Positions 28,401 to 36,551 are shown, counted from the first letter of the stretch. The stretch: 64,000 bases of DNA from Gordionus sp. m RMFG-2023 (GCF_954871325.1 NC_088778.1:310001-374000); one strand, 5' to 3'. The notes: generated by a model from the letters alone, not told the origin. Translations and numbers: made by a program.

Positions 28401-31400
28401 AGATATTTCCTTCCTTCTCCAATAAAAAAATAACTCACAATTTATTTAAAATCTATTTTTTTTCCCTCAGCTCGCTAAAATATATCTCGACATGTTGAAT
28501 CTGTATCAAGTCATGAACAACAACATTTTGCAAGCCTTCACGGCCAACGGGCCACTCGTGAATAAGCAACCCCTGGTTCAGGGTATGAGGGCTATCAAGA
28601 AGGATATATTGAGGCTCATTTCTGCTTGGATAGGAGTCGCCAGTGATCCCAAACTCGTAAGTGTTTTCTAAAAATATCATTTTAAAAACTTCTCATAATT
28701 TTACAGGAGCCCTAAATAAAGATTTTATTAAAAATAACAGAAACATCAGATAATTAGAATAGAGCACTGCTCCACATATTTTTCACCTATCCGATATTAT
28801 TGGTTTAAACCCGATCCGATATTTATATTGATTTTTCACGACCTCCCTTTGAACCTAATTAAGAAATCAATATTTTTTATGCAAAAAATCATTATGCATT
28901 TAATTTGATTTTTTTCATTTCTACAATAATTCAAAAAAAATTATATTTTATAATAGATAAAATAAATATATTTAATAATATATTGGATTTTTTTAAATAA
29001 AATATTTCCATAATTCAGATACCATATTTAAAAAAGTTATCTTATTTAAAGTATAAATAATAAAATTGGCGTTATTATTTTCAAAATATTTAAAATAAAT
29101 AAAACTTTGGGTGTTCCTTTCTATTTTTATATAAAAAAAAAACTTTTAAAATACCGTAAATCTATATTAAAAAATGAATAAAATTTATGGGGTGTTGTTG
29201 CATTTTCATTGTTCGAATTATTTAGAAAATATTATTAATGTAAAATAAAATAACAAAATATAGAAAAGTAAAAAGATCGGATCGGTTTTTACAGGTATCG
29301 GCCTGATCCGATATTAAATATTGGTGCCGATCTGATATTTAATATCGGCACATCCCTATTAGAATATAAGCAAATTATTGTAATATCTTACAAAAATTGA
29401 GTGGTTTAACTTAAAATATTGCTTTTTTATGCTCATTTACACTAGTGAGTAATTTTTCAAACCCGGTCCGAAATTTTTTTTAAAAAAGTTTTGCCAGTCC
29501 GGCCTGAACCCGAAATTTATTGTAAAAAATTTATCGAATTTATTTAAATATAGAAATTAATTTTTATAATCACTTAAAATAAAAGACATGTGTTAATATA
29601 GCATTTAGTTTCAATAAATTAAATAAAATTTTTTTTATTTTACATAAAAAATTCAGTATAAAATTGATAAATTTAGATATATTTAATAAAATTTCCAAGG
29701 TCCGACACTTTGCAGATCTCTAATTGACACTGCATTTGCCACTTGCGATTAATTTTTTTACCTTGTGATTATGCTTTTATAATTGGAAAAATAAATACAA
29801 AATTATGTTATATTTTTTTTAAAATAATTTGCATTTTTTTATACCTAATTTTAATATAGCTTTATATATGTAAGATAAATGAAAATTTAATATTTTTGAA
29901 AAAAAAGTTATTTAACATTTTAAAAAAGGATTCGAGTTTGGGTTAAGTTGCAATATGTCACTAAAAAGACTGTAATAATGTGAGATGCATTGATACAATT
30001 AGTCAATATCGGCAATAAAACTATATTGGCGTATCTGACATTAGGGCTCAGGCAAAAAAAACATATTTTTTTTGAAATATATTATAAATGTAAGAAAAAT
30101 TTGTGAATATTTAAAAAAAAAAGTATTGTATTTGTTTCATATCTTGCTGTATGTTAATTGGGCATTTAAAAAAATAATTTTTTAGGTATTTGTAACGGAT
30201 TTGTTTTTATAAACGAATCTTGAGCCGATATTCAGAGACCAACAGGTCCTGCCCTAAACCCGGGCTGGGCCTGAAAAATTTTTGAAAAAGATATCCAGGC
30301 CGGGCCCTATATTTTAAAATCAAATATTTGAAATCGCTATTTTTTAGCTGTAAGAATCAAAATAAATAAAATATATTTAAAAAAAAATTTAAATTCGGAT
30401 CGGGCCGGAAAAAATTTAAAAAAAAAACACGAGCCGGGCCGGAAAAAATTTTTGAAAAAAAAAATCCGGGTTGTACAAATAATTAATTTTTTTTTAATTT
30501 GTGGAGAAGCTGATTAAGCGTATAATTTGCATTGTATTATTATTTTTTTTAGATTTTAGAAAACTTCGTATCCCCATTACTCGAAGCTATGCTGCCTTCA
30601 TACAGCACTGATCCCTCGGAGGTTAGAGAACCAGAGGTCTTGTCAAGTGTTACAACTGTTTTGGGTAAGTTTTTTTTACATTCAGTTTCTTTATATATTA
30701 AAATTTGTTTCCAAACATTAAAATTAATTTATCGAATTTTTTTAAATTTAGCCAAACTAGGTGGGCCTACCGGTTATAGTCCAGGCTCGACGACTGGCCC
30801 ACTTAGCCCCGTTCTATCAACCATCCTGCCCGCCGTGATTGGGGCCGTATTTGAACCTACGCTCTCGATGATAAGCGGGAATTTCACTGACTGGCCCGAG
30901 CATAGAACTAACTTTTACGAGCTCCTGAAAGTCGTGGTTCAACAGTTGCTACCCCCAGGACCCGACCCAAGCTCTTTAACTAATGGTATAAGATATATTG
31001 ATGTTGATTTATAAGCTTTTTAGAATGTTCTCGGTTAAATTACTTTAAAAGATGGCAAGGCTTGATATGTAGTACTTTAGAAGTTCAAAGTAATTGAAAG
31101 GCTGCTTTATTATCATTCTTATGGTATTTAGGATCTCTATCTATATTCACTTTACATAATGTATATGAAATACTTTTTATTTAATTTATAAGGATCCCCT
31201 TCTCCCAATAAGCCGTTTCCCCCTGTAGATGGACAAACGGAAATGGAGTACAAAGCCGTTTTATCTTTCGATCTAACCCAACCAGCAGGCGGACCTAGAT
31301 TCAAATTGATTTTCGATTCCATTGTTTGGGGCATTAAGCATACTATGAGAAACGTGGCCGAGATAAGTAAGATACATTTTTTTTACCTATATATATATAT

Positions 31401-33543
31401 TCACTATAAGTGACATAACGAAATCTTTTAAATTATTCACCTAATCCCTCTACAGGCCTCGATATACTCATGAGCTTGCTCAAAAATATAGAAAGTCGAT
31501 CCGAATCTAGGGTGGCTCAATGCTTTTACCAGAACTTCTACACCACCATCCTAGAACATTTGTTTGCCGTGGTTTCAGATACCTCACTTACAGCCGGTAA
31601 GTCATTATATTATTTCCTCTGTTTTGTACTTTTTCGTGGTTAAATCAATTTTATATTTTTATTCCTAAAAGAGCTAAATAATTATATAAACATTCCAGAA
31701 AAGTTAGATAATTTGGTTTTTTTTATAGAATACAGAGGGCATTTCAAAATATTAATGCAGGGAAGTGTATACGCGCTTTTTAAAAATAGATTTTTTTTTA
31801 AATATAAAAATACTTTTTTAGATCTCCCGGCTCAATCGGCCATATTAGCCCATATTTTCGGCTTACTGGAGAAAGGAAAAATATCAGTGAATCTCGATCC
31901 GACCCTAGTTACCTCTCCTGTTGGAACGGATTACGCCCAATCTAACATCGAATACGTACGACGGTTCGTTTACAAGCTCCTTCAGACCGCTTTCCCCCAT
32001 CTTAACGAGTTTACAATTCAAAATAAATATTTACTTCACTTGAACAGTGCAATGATATAACTCCAAAATTTTGTCTCTCGAAATGGAAAGCTTTGTAACC
32101 CACGAATGTGTAAGATGGGCTTTATTTATTCCCCCACTTTTAAAGGGCTCAATCTCACTCACTATACATTTTATGCTAAGTTTTGATACTTAAAATCCTA
32201 ATAAAATTACACGAAATGTAAAGCCTAGGTCAAAATATATAAGAACTTTGCTTTGTGATGATAATTATTCCGAAATATTATATGGGTGTAATTGTAGCCC
32301 ATACCCCCATTTCATCTTTTCAACTCGAGGGGTAATTATAAATAAATCTGATCCCCCTTAAATCAAAAAACATATTGAATATTACCATTTGAAATGTAAT
32401 GTATTCGATATTTATTTAAATACAGTGCCCAGCTTAACGTTACTATCCAGGGATTTTTGAGTTTGAACCATGACCTTGCGGCCTTCAAAGAACACTTGCG
32501 CGATTTTTTGATTCAAATAAGGGTACGTTTTGTGTACACAATTTATAATTATTTTAAATACGTATCGTATCTACGACTTTAAGGTGTTCATCAGGAACGG
32601 TTTACTCGTTATTTTGTCGGCCAAATCAATCCACGGCTGACCACTTTTTTTGAAATTTTTTGGCTGTCCTTTTACTTAAATGGACTTTTTGGACGAATCC
32701 TTTTTTTTTAACTATATCTTAGCACTATAATCCTAATCTTATAAGTAAAAGATGAAATTTGTCTTTCTCAAAATACAAATTATCGTTTTTTTTTAAAAAA
32801 AAATAAATATTTAACAGGAATATTCTGGTAGCGACGATAGTGATTTGTATCTGAGTGAAAAGGAGGCCTCCATTAAAAAGGCTCAAATGGAGAAACTGGC
32901 CCAGATTTCCGTTATCCCTGGTAAAATAATAAATTAATTCTGAAATATTATTAAATTATTGTTTTAAAAATGAAAAATTGCCTGTTTTCTTAATTCTTAC
33001 AAAATCTTGCCAGATTTTTCGATCTTTACACTTATGTCTCTAGTTTATATTTTTTTGGATTTGTCTTTGATATTTAACAATATTACATATTGCATTTTAC
33101 TTTTTAATTATTTCAAACTTAAAGTTTATTATTTCAAAAATGTAAAATTATAATTGTTTCTATTTTTATTGAAATTTGTACAATCATTAGTATGTATATA
33201 AACTTAACTTGTTAAAAATATATGATTTTAATTTTCAACTCGGTTGCTTCCTGAGATATGGCCACTTTTAAAAATTCCAAAATACACTCCATTTCATTTT
33301 TATATATTTTTAGAAAATATTTATCTAAAATCATTATTATATGACTCTATTATAGCCATTTAAGGAATTTAATTCCGACTATATTTCGAAATAATTCCCA
33401 TGATCGAAAAAGTTATTGTGAGTATCAGCCTCAATTTTTAACTCAATCAAATCTTTCTCCGTGAAATGAATAAAATATACAAATACTTTATTTTATTAGG
33501 TATGTTGAAACCCAGTGAGATGAACGAAGAAATGCAACAATGA
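7367..33543 (+). CDS. XPO1: Exportin-1 (CRM1), complete 25-exon gene
   Basis: This is the nuclear export receptor that binds leucine-rich export signals together with RanGTP and carries cargo through the nuclear pore. Twenty-five exons joined by GT-AG introns give an unbroken 1216-codon frame that aligns with human XPO1 along its whole length. The parts in order are: importin-beta N-terminal (CRIME) region, about residues 38-130; exportin-1-like HEAT repeats; H9 acidic loop with [17 protein letters not shown] in exon 11; NES groove with MACDTF (Cys630, equivalent to human Cys528) in exon 14; and the CRM1 C-terminal domain ending EEMQQ. The start is ATG 7367: a stop codon lies in frame directly upstream, and the context is aaaATGG. 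The protein is 145 residues longer than human, mainly through insertions in exons 9, 15 and 19-20. Exon boundaries with weak donors (exons 9, 10 and 22) were chosen by phase and alignment. Confidence 0.97.
7517..7691 (+). CDS. XPO1: XPO1 exon 2 (residues 38-95)
   Basis: It begins [20 protein letters not shown], the importin-beta N-terminal signature, and ends QCD plus the first base of a Gly codon. Donor G|gtaata. Intron 2 is 1442 bp. Confidence 0.97.
9134..9240 (+). CDS. XPO1: XPO1 exon 3 (residues 96-131)
   Basis: Acceptor ttatag|GT completes the Gly codon, then [14 protein letters not shown] through [15 protein letters not shown]. Human has KYVVGLIIKTSS and KEKVYIGKLNMILVQ. Donor CAG|gtttat, phase 0. 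Intron 3 is 85 bp. Confidence 0.96.
9326..9441 (+). CDS. XPO1: XPO1 exon 4 (residues 132-169)
   Basis: It encodes [20 protein letters not shown] through [14 protein letters not shown] and ends with AG of a Ser codon (phase 2). This is the HEAT 2-3 region. Intron 4 (4978 bp) contains the 2.4-kb hAT element. Confidence 0.96.
10009..10128. mobile_element. Fragment of the TA-flanked mariner-like MITE family, reverse orientation
   Basis: It starts ctagactgg and contains tattaaaagtacacgtacattgaag, the inverted equivalent of the right arm at 43338-43650. It runs into the target duplication of the hAT element at 10137, so that hAT may have inserted into or beside it. Confidence 0.45.
10137..12508. 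mobile_element. Large non-autonomous hAT element with long inverted repeats and an internal tandem array
   Basis: It is flanked by an exact 8-bp duplication, aaagtatg, at 10129-10136 and 12509-12516. The left end starts TAGTGTTGTTAAAACG. The right end is an imperfect inverted copy (CGATTAACA). Inside these, roughly 10160-10330 and 12320-12440 form long inverted repeats sharing cgactcagacttgaag and gcaaacatattaaattaaaa. The right arm expands into twelve tandem 107-bp units, while the left arm has about two units in the opposite orientation, giving a foldback-like architecture. I see no transposase. It sits in XPO1 intron 4. Confidence 0.88.
11095..12345. repeat. Tandem array, about 107-bp unit x 12, each unit with a short palindrome
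   Basis: Every unit contains ttcctatggtacatcttcac and ends in a run of A with tttaaaaatgac. Most units carry TGACGATT-ATGAC-AATCGTCA, an 8-bp inverted repeat around a 5-bp spacer; the first two or three units have degenerate versions. Units differ mainly in A-run length and one A/T variant (ttttatttt or ttttaattt). It lies inside the right arm of the hAT element. Confidence 0.93.
12615..12745. repeat. Tandem duplication, about 63-bp unit x 2
   Basis: Two adjacent copies of the block from ttagaaattctggtcaaca to cctgagttgt, differing by a 2-bp insertion (caagatg or caaaagatg). A third copy breaks off after gtttagaaat. Confidence 0.85.
14153..14282. mobile_element. G/C-rich hAT-like MITE (CAGAGACCTGCA family)
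   Basis: The left end cagacacctgca and right end tgcaggtctctg are inverted repeats. The interior contains ggcccgg/ccgggcc runs, unlike the AT-rich surroundings. I see no clear target duplication, so the ends are approximate. Confidence 0.55.
14420..14534 (+). CDS. XPO1: XPO1 exon 5 (residues 170-208)
   Basis: One base completes the Ser codon, then [20 protein letters not shown] through IFQLCQFVL. Human is EEVFDFSSGQITQVKSKHLK. Donor TTG|gtaaac, phase 0. The next intron carries the BED-finger hAT remnant. Confidence 0.96.
14781..15583 (+). mobile_element. hAT element with BED zinc-finger remnant
   Basis: An exact 8-bp duplication, ctagtgtt, flanks it at 14773-14780 and 15584-15591. The ends TAGTGAAGGTCA and TGACCTTCACTA start roughly 100-bp inverted repeats rich in cggtccgg. 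Between them, 15014-15280 encodes [13 protein letters not shown]. After a change of frame, 15283-15370 encodes LSRHLIKH. Together this is the Cys-x2-Cys plus His-x4-His pattern of a BED finger, the DNA-binding start of many hAT transposases. The catalytic part is missing, so it is an internally deleted, non-autonomous copy. It lies in XPO1 intron 5. Confidence 0.82.
15585..15720. mobile_element. Fragment of the TAGTGTTGTTAA hAT-like family
   Basis: It starts tagtgttgttaataagcccg and contains gctaatagatggcagaaatg, a core shared with copies near 40690, 42090 and 43920. The 14781-15583 element inserted exactly at its left terminus, since the target duplication ctagtgtt is that terminus. Confidence 0.5.
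15811..15930 (+). CDS. XPO1: XPO1 exon 6 (residues 209-248)
   Basis: It encodes [20 protein letters not shown] through [17 protein letters not shown], close to human. Acceptor tataag|GAT, donor AGG|gtattt, phase 0. Confidence 0.95.
16305..16359 (+). CDS. XPO1: XPO1 exon 7 (residues 249-266), short
   Basis: At 55 bp this is the second shortest exon. It encodes [18 protein letters not shown] plus one base, matching human FLNVPMFRNVSLKCLTEI. Acceptor gtatag|TTT, donor G|gtaaaa. Confidence 0.95.
16711..16899 (+). CDS. XPO1: XPO1 exon 8 (residues 267-329)
   Basis: Acceptor caaacag|CT completes Ala, then [19 protein letters not shown] through [19 protein letters not shown] plus one base. Donor G|gtgagt. 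The following intron 8 (5185 bp) holds the Gypsy and possible viral fossils. Confidence 0.96.
18230..18905 (-). other. Antisense protein-like segment, possibly a virus-derived fossil
   Basis: Read on the minus strand, about 220 codons are open. They have mixed third bases and balanced residues, unlike the AT noise around them. The first part is Ser/Lys/Arg-rich and hydrophilic. The second part looks globular, with [36 protein letters not shown] and [14 protein letters not shown] do not recognise the family with certainty. The P-PI-YL-IG then GR-W-L pattern faintly recalls coat proteins of double-stranded RNA viruses, but this is only an impression. No initiator context or splice signals tie it to a host gene. 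It abuts the Gypsy fragment head-to-head. Confidence 0.4.
18904..19520 (+). mobile_element. Ty3/Gypsy LTR retrotransposon fossil: integrase region
   Basis: The translation shows a retroviral-type integrase core: HIDFFD and [10 protein letters not shown], then [17 protein letters not shown], and [15 protein letters not shown]. This is the D, D-35-E arrangement typical of Ty3/Gypsy. A C-terminal part follows, with [20 protein letters not shown] and KVWVQSG. Only the integrase end of pol is visible. Reverse transcriptase, protease, gag and paired LTRs are not seen, so the copy is truncated. The readable state of the core suggests a fairly recent insertion. It lies in XPO1 intron 8, sense to the host gene. 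Confidence 0.88.
20233..20690. repeat. Tandem repeat, 212-bp unit x 2 plus a partial third
   Basis: The unit begins gtgagtgagttagagtgttc at 20233 and again at 20445. The two copies differ at only a few positions. A partial third copy of the unit's end (catcagaccataac) follows near 20653. Each copy ends in a T-run. It lies downstream of the Gypsy fragment and might be part of its end, but I cannot show that. Confidence 0.85.
20810..21340. other. Less AT-rich relic stretch in XPO1 intron 8
   Basis: Base composition here is clearly richer in C and G than the flanking intron. Short protein-like pieces appear without a sustained frame. It may be decayed mobile-element coding DNA connected with the Gypsy fragment upstream. 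I recognise no domain. Confidence 0.25.
22085..22260 (+). CDS. XPO1: XPO1 exon 9 (residues 330-388), with a lineage-specific insertion
   Basis: After acceptor ataag|GA it reads [19 protein letters not shown], aligning with human QLIEKRLNLRETLMEA. It continues with about 35 extra residues, rich in D, G and N, before EALKQ rejoins the family. The frame is open throughout. Donor CAA|gtcatt is weak but gives phase 0, as exon 10 requires. Confidence 0.78.
22797..23012 (+). CDS. XPO1: XPO1 exon 10 (residues 389-460)
   Basis: It encodes [20 protein letters not shown] then [16 protein letters not shown], matching human [26 protein letters not shown]. The serine-rich linker [11 protein letters not shown] differs from human. 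Donor AAA|gtcagt, phase 0. Confidence 0.94.
23322..23460 (+). CDS. XPO1: XPO1 exon 11 (residues 461-506), H9 acidic loop
   Basis: It encodes [18 protein letters not shown] then [16 protein letters not shown] and [10 protein letters not shown], almost identical to human. In known CRM1 structures this H9 loop couples RanGTP binding to cargo release. Donor TTGG|gtaaat, phase 1. Confidence 0.96.
23705..23808 (+). CDS. XPO1: XPO1 exon 12 (residues 507-541)
   Basis: Acceptor atag|TT completes Val, then [20 protein letters not shown] through EWSWKNLNA. Donor GCT|gtaaga, phase 0. Confidence 0.95.
23980..24170. mobile_element. Decayed copy of the TA-flanked mariner-like MITE family
   Basis: The left arm includes cagactaatattcattaaaatgcattt. 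The right arm has attgactacagctgacttc followed by aatg, then aaacttttaat and a worn taagttag end. This matches the arms of 43338-43650 and 6121-6190. It lies in XPO1 intron 12. Confidence 0.5.
24763..24997 (+). CDS. XPO1: XPO1 exon 13 (residues 542-619)
   Basis: It encodes [52 protein letters not shown] and NKLFEFMH, the most conserved block of the family and part of the NES groove. Donor G|gtaaaa. Intron 13 contains a hAT-like element. Confidence 0.97.
25372..26713. mobile_element. hAT-like element, decayed, 1.3 kb
   Basis: The left end CAGGGTTTGG is followed by ggtcaattgacttgactggtc. The right end has gactggtcaattgacc before ccggacctg. The shared motif ttgac(c)agtcaa is inverted between the ends. 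Flanks are gttaaaat (25364-25371) and gttatgat (26714-26721), an 8-bp duplication with two mismatches. No transposase domain is recognisable inside. It fills most of XPO1 intron 13. Confidence 0.65.
26838..26917 (+). CDS. XPO1: XPO1 exon 14 (residues 620-646), groove cysteine
   Basis: It encodes [20 protein letters not shown] then CRRHFIL. The Cys of MACDTF (residue 630) is equivalent to human Cys528, the leptomycin B target in the NES groove. Acceptor aatag|AA, donor CTG|gtatag. Confidence 0.96.
27569..27898 (+). CDS. XPO1: XPO1 exon 15 (residues 647-756), with Ser/Asn/Gly insertion
   Basis: The family sequence [14 protein letters not shown] through [13 protein letters not shown] is followed by about 40 extra residues of low complexity (S, N, G, P, L; residues about 690-730). 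It then resumes at [19 protein letters not shown]. Human has only a short AQTDQTVQ linker here, on the loop between groove helices. Donor AAG|gttttt. Confidence 0.95.
28276..28380 (+). CDS. XPO1: XPO1 exon 16 (residues 757-791)
   Basis: It encodes [20 protein letters not shown] then [15 protein letters not shown] (human NVDILKDPETVKQLGSILKT). Acceptor ccaag|AAT, donor CAA|gtaaat. Intron 16 is 90 bp. Confidence 0.95.
28471..28656 (+). CDS. XPO1: XPO1 exon 17 (residues 792-853)
   Basis: It encodes [39 protein letters not shown] and [16 protein letters not shown]. Strong splice sites: ccctcag|CTC and CTC|gtaagt. Intron 17 holds three hAT-type insertions. Confidence 0.96.
28761..29357. mobile_element. 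hAT MITE with TAGGGATGTGCCGATA-type terminus
   Basis: The right end reads taatatcggcacatccct, the inverted form of a common hAT terminus. attagaat flanks both sides (28753-28760 and 29358-29365), an exact 8-bp duplication. The left end is worn, but ccgatccgatatt near 28808 mirrors the right arm's gatccgatatt. The 597-bp interior is AT-rich and non-coding. It lies in XPO1 intron 17. Confidence 0.75.
29443..29722. mobile_element. hAT MITE, TAGAGATCTGCAAA family
   Basis: The right end ctttgcagatctcta inverts the family terminus. The left end tagtgagtaa is worn but is followed by the typical cccggtccg. Flanks atttacac and attgacac (29435-29442, 29723-29730) match at 7 of 8 bases. It lies 86 bp from the previous MITE. 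Confidence 0.68.
30233..30478. mobile_element. G/C-tract MITE of the CAGAGACC/CCGGGCC type
   Basis: It begins cagagaccaacaggtcctgc and carries cccgggctgggcc, ccgggccc and cgggccgg tracts separated by A-runs, as in the other family members. The right end is unclear and no target duplication was found. Confidence 0.5.
30553..30664 (+). CDS. XPO1: XPO1 exon 18 (residues 854-890)
   Basis: It encodes [20 protein letters not shown] then [15 protein letters not shown] plus one base; human has ENFVPPLLDAVL and AREPEVLSTMAIIV. Donor G|gtaagt. Intron 18 is 87 bp. Confidence 0.95.
30752..30985 (+). CDS. XPO1: XPO1 exon 19 (residues 891-968)
   Basis: Acceptor tttag|CC completes Ala, then KLGG, an extra Gly/Ser/Pro stretch (about 896-912), and the family sequence [30 protein letters not shown]. 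It ends in an extra proline-rich tail leading into exon 20. Donor G|gtataa. Confidence 0.94.
31193..31366 (+). CDS. XPO1: XPO1 exon 20 (residues 969-1026)
   Basis: The first 35 residues are a proline-rich, lineage-specific segment ([14 protein letters not shown] onward) in place of the human FPAFLAIPPTQ. It rejoins the family at [20 protein letters not shown]. Acceptor ataag|GA, donor A|gtaaga. Confidence 0.93.
31456..31596 (+). CDS. XPO1: XPO1 exon 21 (residues 1027-1073)
   Basis: It encodes [33 protein letters not shown] and SDTSLTA plus one base. Acceptor ctacag|GC, donor G|gtaagt. Intron 20 before it is 89 bp. Confidence 0.95.
31822..32008 (+). CDS. XPO1: XPO1 exon 22 (residues 1074-1135)
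   Basis: It encodes [20 protein letters not shown] then ISVNLDP and [13 protein letters not shown]. The donor GA|gtttac was chosen because joining to exon 23 restores HLND-AQLN, matching human HLQD-AQVK. The open frame continues briefly past it. Confidence 0.9.
32426..32522 (+). CDS. XPO1: XPO1 exon 23 (residues 1136-1168)
   Basis: It encodes [20 protein letters not shown] then [12 protein letters not shown]. Human is [20 protein letters not shown]. Acceptor acag|T, donor AGG|gtacgt, phase 0. Confidence 0.94.
32818..32920 (+). CDS. XPO1: XPO1 exon 24 (residues 1169-1202)
   Basis: It encodes [20 protein letters not shown] then [14 protein letters not shown] plus one base, the acidic C-terminal helix region (human EFAGEDTSDLFLEEREIAL). 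Acceptor aacag|GAA, donor G|gtaaaa. Confidence 0.93.
33500..33543 (+). CDS. XPO1: XPO1 exon 25 (residues 1203-1216 and stop)
   Basis: Acceptor tattag|GT completes Gly, then [13 protein letters not shown] and TGA. Human ends GIFNPHEIPEEMCD, so the short acidic tail is retained. Confidence 0.94.
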
Positions 33544-33630
33544 TAGGAAAGGGAAAAATAGTCGGCTCATATTATATTGAGGAATTTTTTTGTTAAATTT
33601 TATTTTTTAAAACCATGGATGGATCTCTTT

Positions 33631-33636
33631 AATAAA
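33631..33636 (+). terminator. XPO1: Candidate polyadenylation signal of XPO1
   Basis: AATAAA lies 88 bp after the stop codon. In DNA this AT-rich the hexamer is common by chance, so only its position supports it. Confidence 0.4.
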
Positions 33637-34895
33637 ACAAAAAATTTTAATCGTTAAATGATGTTAAATAGTTTTTTTTACCCTTATAATTTTATTACTA
33701 ATATTAATCTGTTAACTTATTATTCTTCTTGTCAGTTTCAACAATCACTCCTTTTATTTTAAATTTAGAATTTTTAAATATATATTTTTTTTTATATAAA
33801 AATTATAATTATTTATCTTGTTGTGCAACTAAAATTTATCCCCAATATTTAATTTTTTTTGATGTTTTTGATGACATGTATTTTTCTAACCTAATTTTTA
33901 TGACTAAAAATTTTGTAAGAAAATAAATATACATTTATGAATTGCTAATTTTTGGTGATTTGTTTTTTTTTTGTGGAAGAAAAATTTAAATCACCAAAAA
34001 GGCATAAAAATGATAAAATTCATTTTTTTTATGCCACTTACATGAAAATTATCCATATATTTTTACTCTTAGAAATTATTTGATGCCATGCGCCTTTATA
34101 GAAGGCATATATTCTTGATTCGCTTGTGTTTTTTTAAATTATTGTACCCACAATTTACAAAAGAAGAAAAAAAAGTATACATTTATCTAATTCGTATTTC
34201 TAAACACAAAAATATATTTTTTTTATTATTATATATGAATGTATCATATTATATACATTATTACATAGTTTATATTGAAAGAAAATAAATAAAATAGATA
34301 CAAAAAATTTTTTATACGACGCATAATTTAGATAAGTATGGTTTTGGGAAGGGATTAATTATTTCATTTATATAGGATTAAAATTTACTTTCTTCTGATT
34401 TATAAGACTTAAATATCTAAAAAAAATTATTTTTTTCCCCTTAAAATAAAATTAATGGTGTTTGAGATGCTAATTTTATTTCTTCCATATTTTTTACACG
34501 TGAATGAGTTAAATCCAAAATAAGTTGCTTAATTTATCTTTAAATTTTCTCTCTTTTATAGATGATGATAAAAGAAATGATAATAAAATTTTTAAAAAGA
34601 AATCCCTTGTGCCAATCATATTTAATCGTATTTTAAAAATTCGAAAAATATTTGTAACGATTATATAAATTAATAATACACATATCTCCAAAATATATAC
34701 TTAATGTTTTTAAAATGGTTTATATTTTTCTGCCCCTACTTTGATTTGATCATCTCTCCACAACTAACTTGTAAGGTGACGGCTTAGATCCTCGTGTTTA
34801 ATTTTTTTTCAATGGGCCGTAAATGTTTTCGCTTTCAGTAAAAATTTCACTGGGGTTGGGATATGAAGAAATTGATCTTAGTTTTAAATTTATAG
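33637..34895. other. Spacer downstream of XPO1
   Basis: Very AT-rich DNA with short chance open frames only. I see no gene, repeat family or RNA. Confidence 0.5.
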
Positions 34896-34949
34896 ACCGG
34901 CAGGCTTATTGGGCTTTGATCGAAACAAATTGAATTTTGGGCGGTTATG
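34896..34949 (+). CDS. Possible 54-bp internal exon of an unassembled gene
   Basis: The stretch from acceptor tttatag to donor ATG|gtaagtg is open in one frame (PAGLLGFDRNKLNFGRL) and less AT-rich than its surroundings. The donor matches the consensus well. No adjoining exon with a compatible phase was identified and no protein family is recognised, so this may be chance. Confidence 0.2.
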
Positions 34950-35182
34950 GTAAGTGAGGCGATGGTGACTTCTCCCTTCTGGTTATTTATTATCATATTT
35001 GAAATTTCAAAAACGTAAATAGGTACCTATTCCGCCATTATTTTTTAAAGATACATATATATATAGACCCTAACCCATAAATCTCTGGCCTTTTAACCCT
35101 TGCTGATGAGGCTGGTATCAGAGAAAATATGGTACCACAGGTCATTGATCAAAAGAAAGAAAAAAAAACAATGACACTACTA

Positions 35183-35661
35183 ACTAGACTGTGATTCATT
35201 CATTTAAATGTGTATCATTAACGAATCAGATGGCGGCACGTCATTTTTTTTTCTTGGCATATAAATTATTTCCATTCAAATTTTTTAGGAAACTTTTGTA
35301 AAAAAAAAATAAATTGAGTTTCATTTATAATATTAAAAAAAAATTATATTTTGGAATGACAAACAAGTATAGTTTGGGTAAATACTAAACTTTTAACCGT
35401 TTAAACCATATTTTAGCCAGCATACCGAGTTTTTTTAGCCGAAGACTATCACTTTGGCCTAGGAAGGTTTTCTTAAAAAGATAGCATGGCAAACTTGAAG
35501 GAATCTAATACGAATTAAAACGCCTTTTTGGTAAAGAAATTTTCTCCGGTAGGCGCTTGAATATTTAGCCGGCATTAGCCATTACCCAATTATAGTCACC
35601 ACGAGCAGATTGAATTCAACAACGCTTCAAAATGCATTATATATATATCAATCAGTCTAGA
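35183..35661. mobile_element. TA-flanked mariner-like MITE, expanded copy
   Basis: The left end is actagactgtgattcattcat after TA. The right end is atcagtctaga before TA. The ends are inverted copies of the ACTAGACTGACG terminus of this family. The interior is longer than in the other copies and may hold additional inserted sequence. Confidence 0.55.
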
Positions 35662-36551
35662 TAAGTATTTTATATCAATAAATAAAACATGGTTCAACAA
35701 CCCCACTTGCCATATCAACTCGACAAAATATCATGTATATATCTATATAATATATAAACAAAATTACAAAGAGTCAAGATTTAAGCATGGGGTAGCCGGT
35801 TGAGAATTTGAGATCAATACTCTGAATTAATTACAGTTCATCATTTTTTCCCCCTGTGTTTACCTAAAATAAAAATTTATAAATTTGATTTTTAATAATT
35901 AGAAAATATAATAATTTCATTTTTTTTTTCTTTAAAAAACAAAAATATATCTTTTTAAACTTAAATTAATTTTTAAAACGTCCTTCCTTTCTCTTTAAAC
36001 ATATTTTTTTTTAATCAGCTTGTAATTAAATTTATTGATTAAATTCTTTTCTATCTTTAGAATCAATTAATTCCATTTTATATTTAATTTACAAAAAAAA
36101 ATTTTATAATGTAAATAAAATTTTAAAATTTTTACTTTCTCAAATTTTGTAAATAATTTATTAAAGTGCTTACGATTTGTTAAAATAATTTTATTTTTTT
36201 TTAAAAGTAAAGTTTAGATTAAGATTGTAAAGGAAAAAAGGAGAATATCAGACAATTTGCCAGATGTTTTATAATCCTTCCATTCCCATCCATTTTTTTG
36301 GAATTTAAGAAAAAATGTCATAAGGTATAAAAAAAATAAGGGAAAAAGAAAGATATTTCATGTTTTTTTTTCTCAGAAAAGTATTAAATTTTCTTATATA
36401 AATAAAAACTCCAAATTTTTATATTTTAACACCTACAGTTCTTTAATAAAATCTGGCTGCCATTATTGGGGACCAATAAATAATAAAGAGACCATTTTTT
36501 GCTTTGGTTTAGTTGTTATAATTGGTTGTTAATAATTGATTTATTTTTTAG

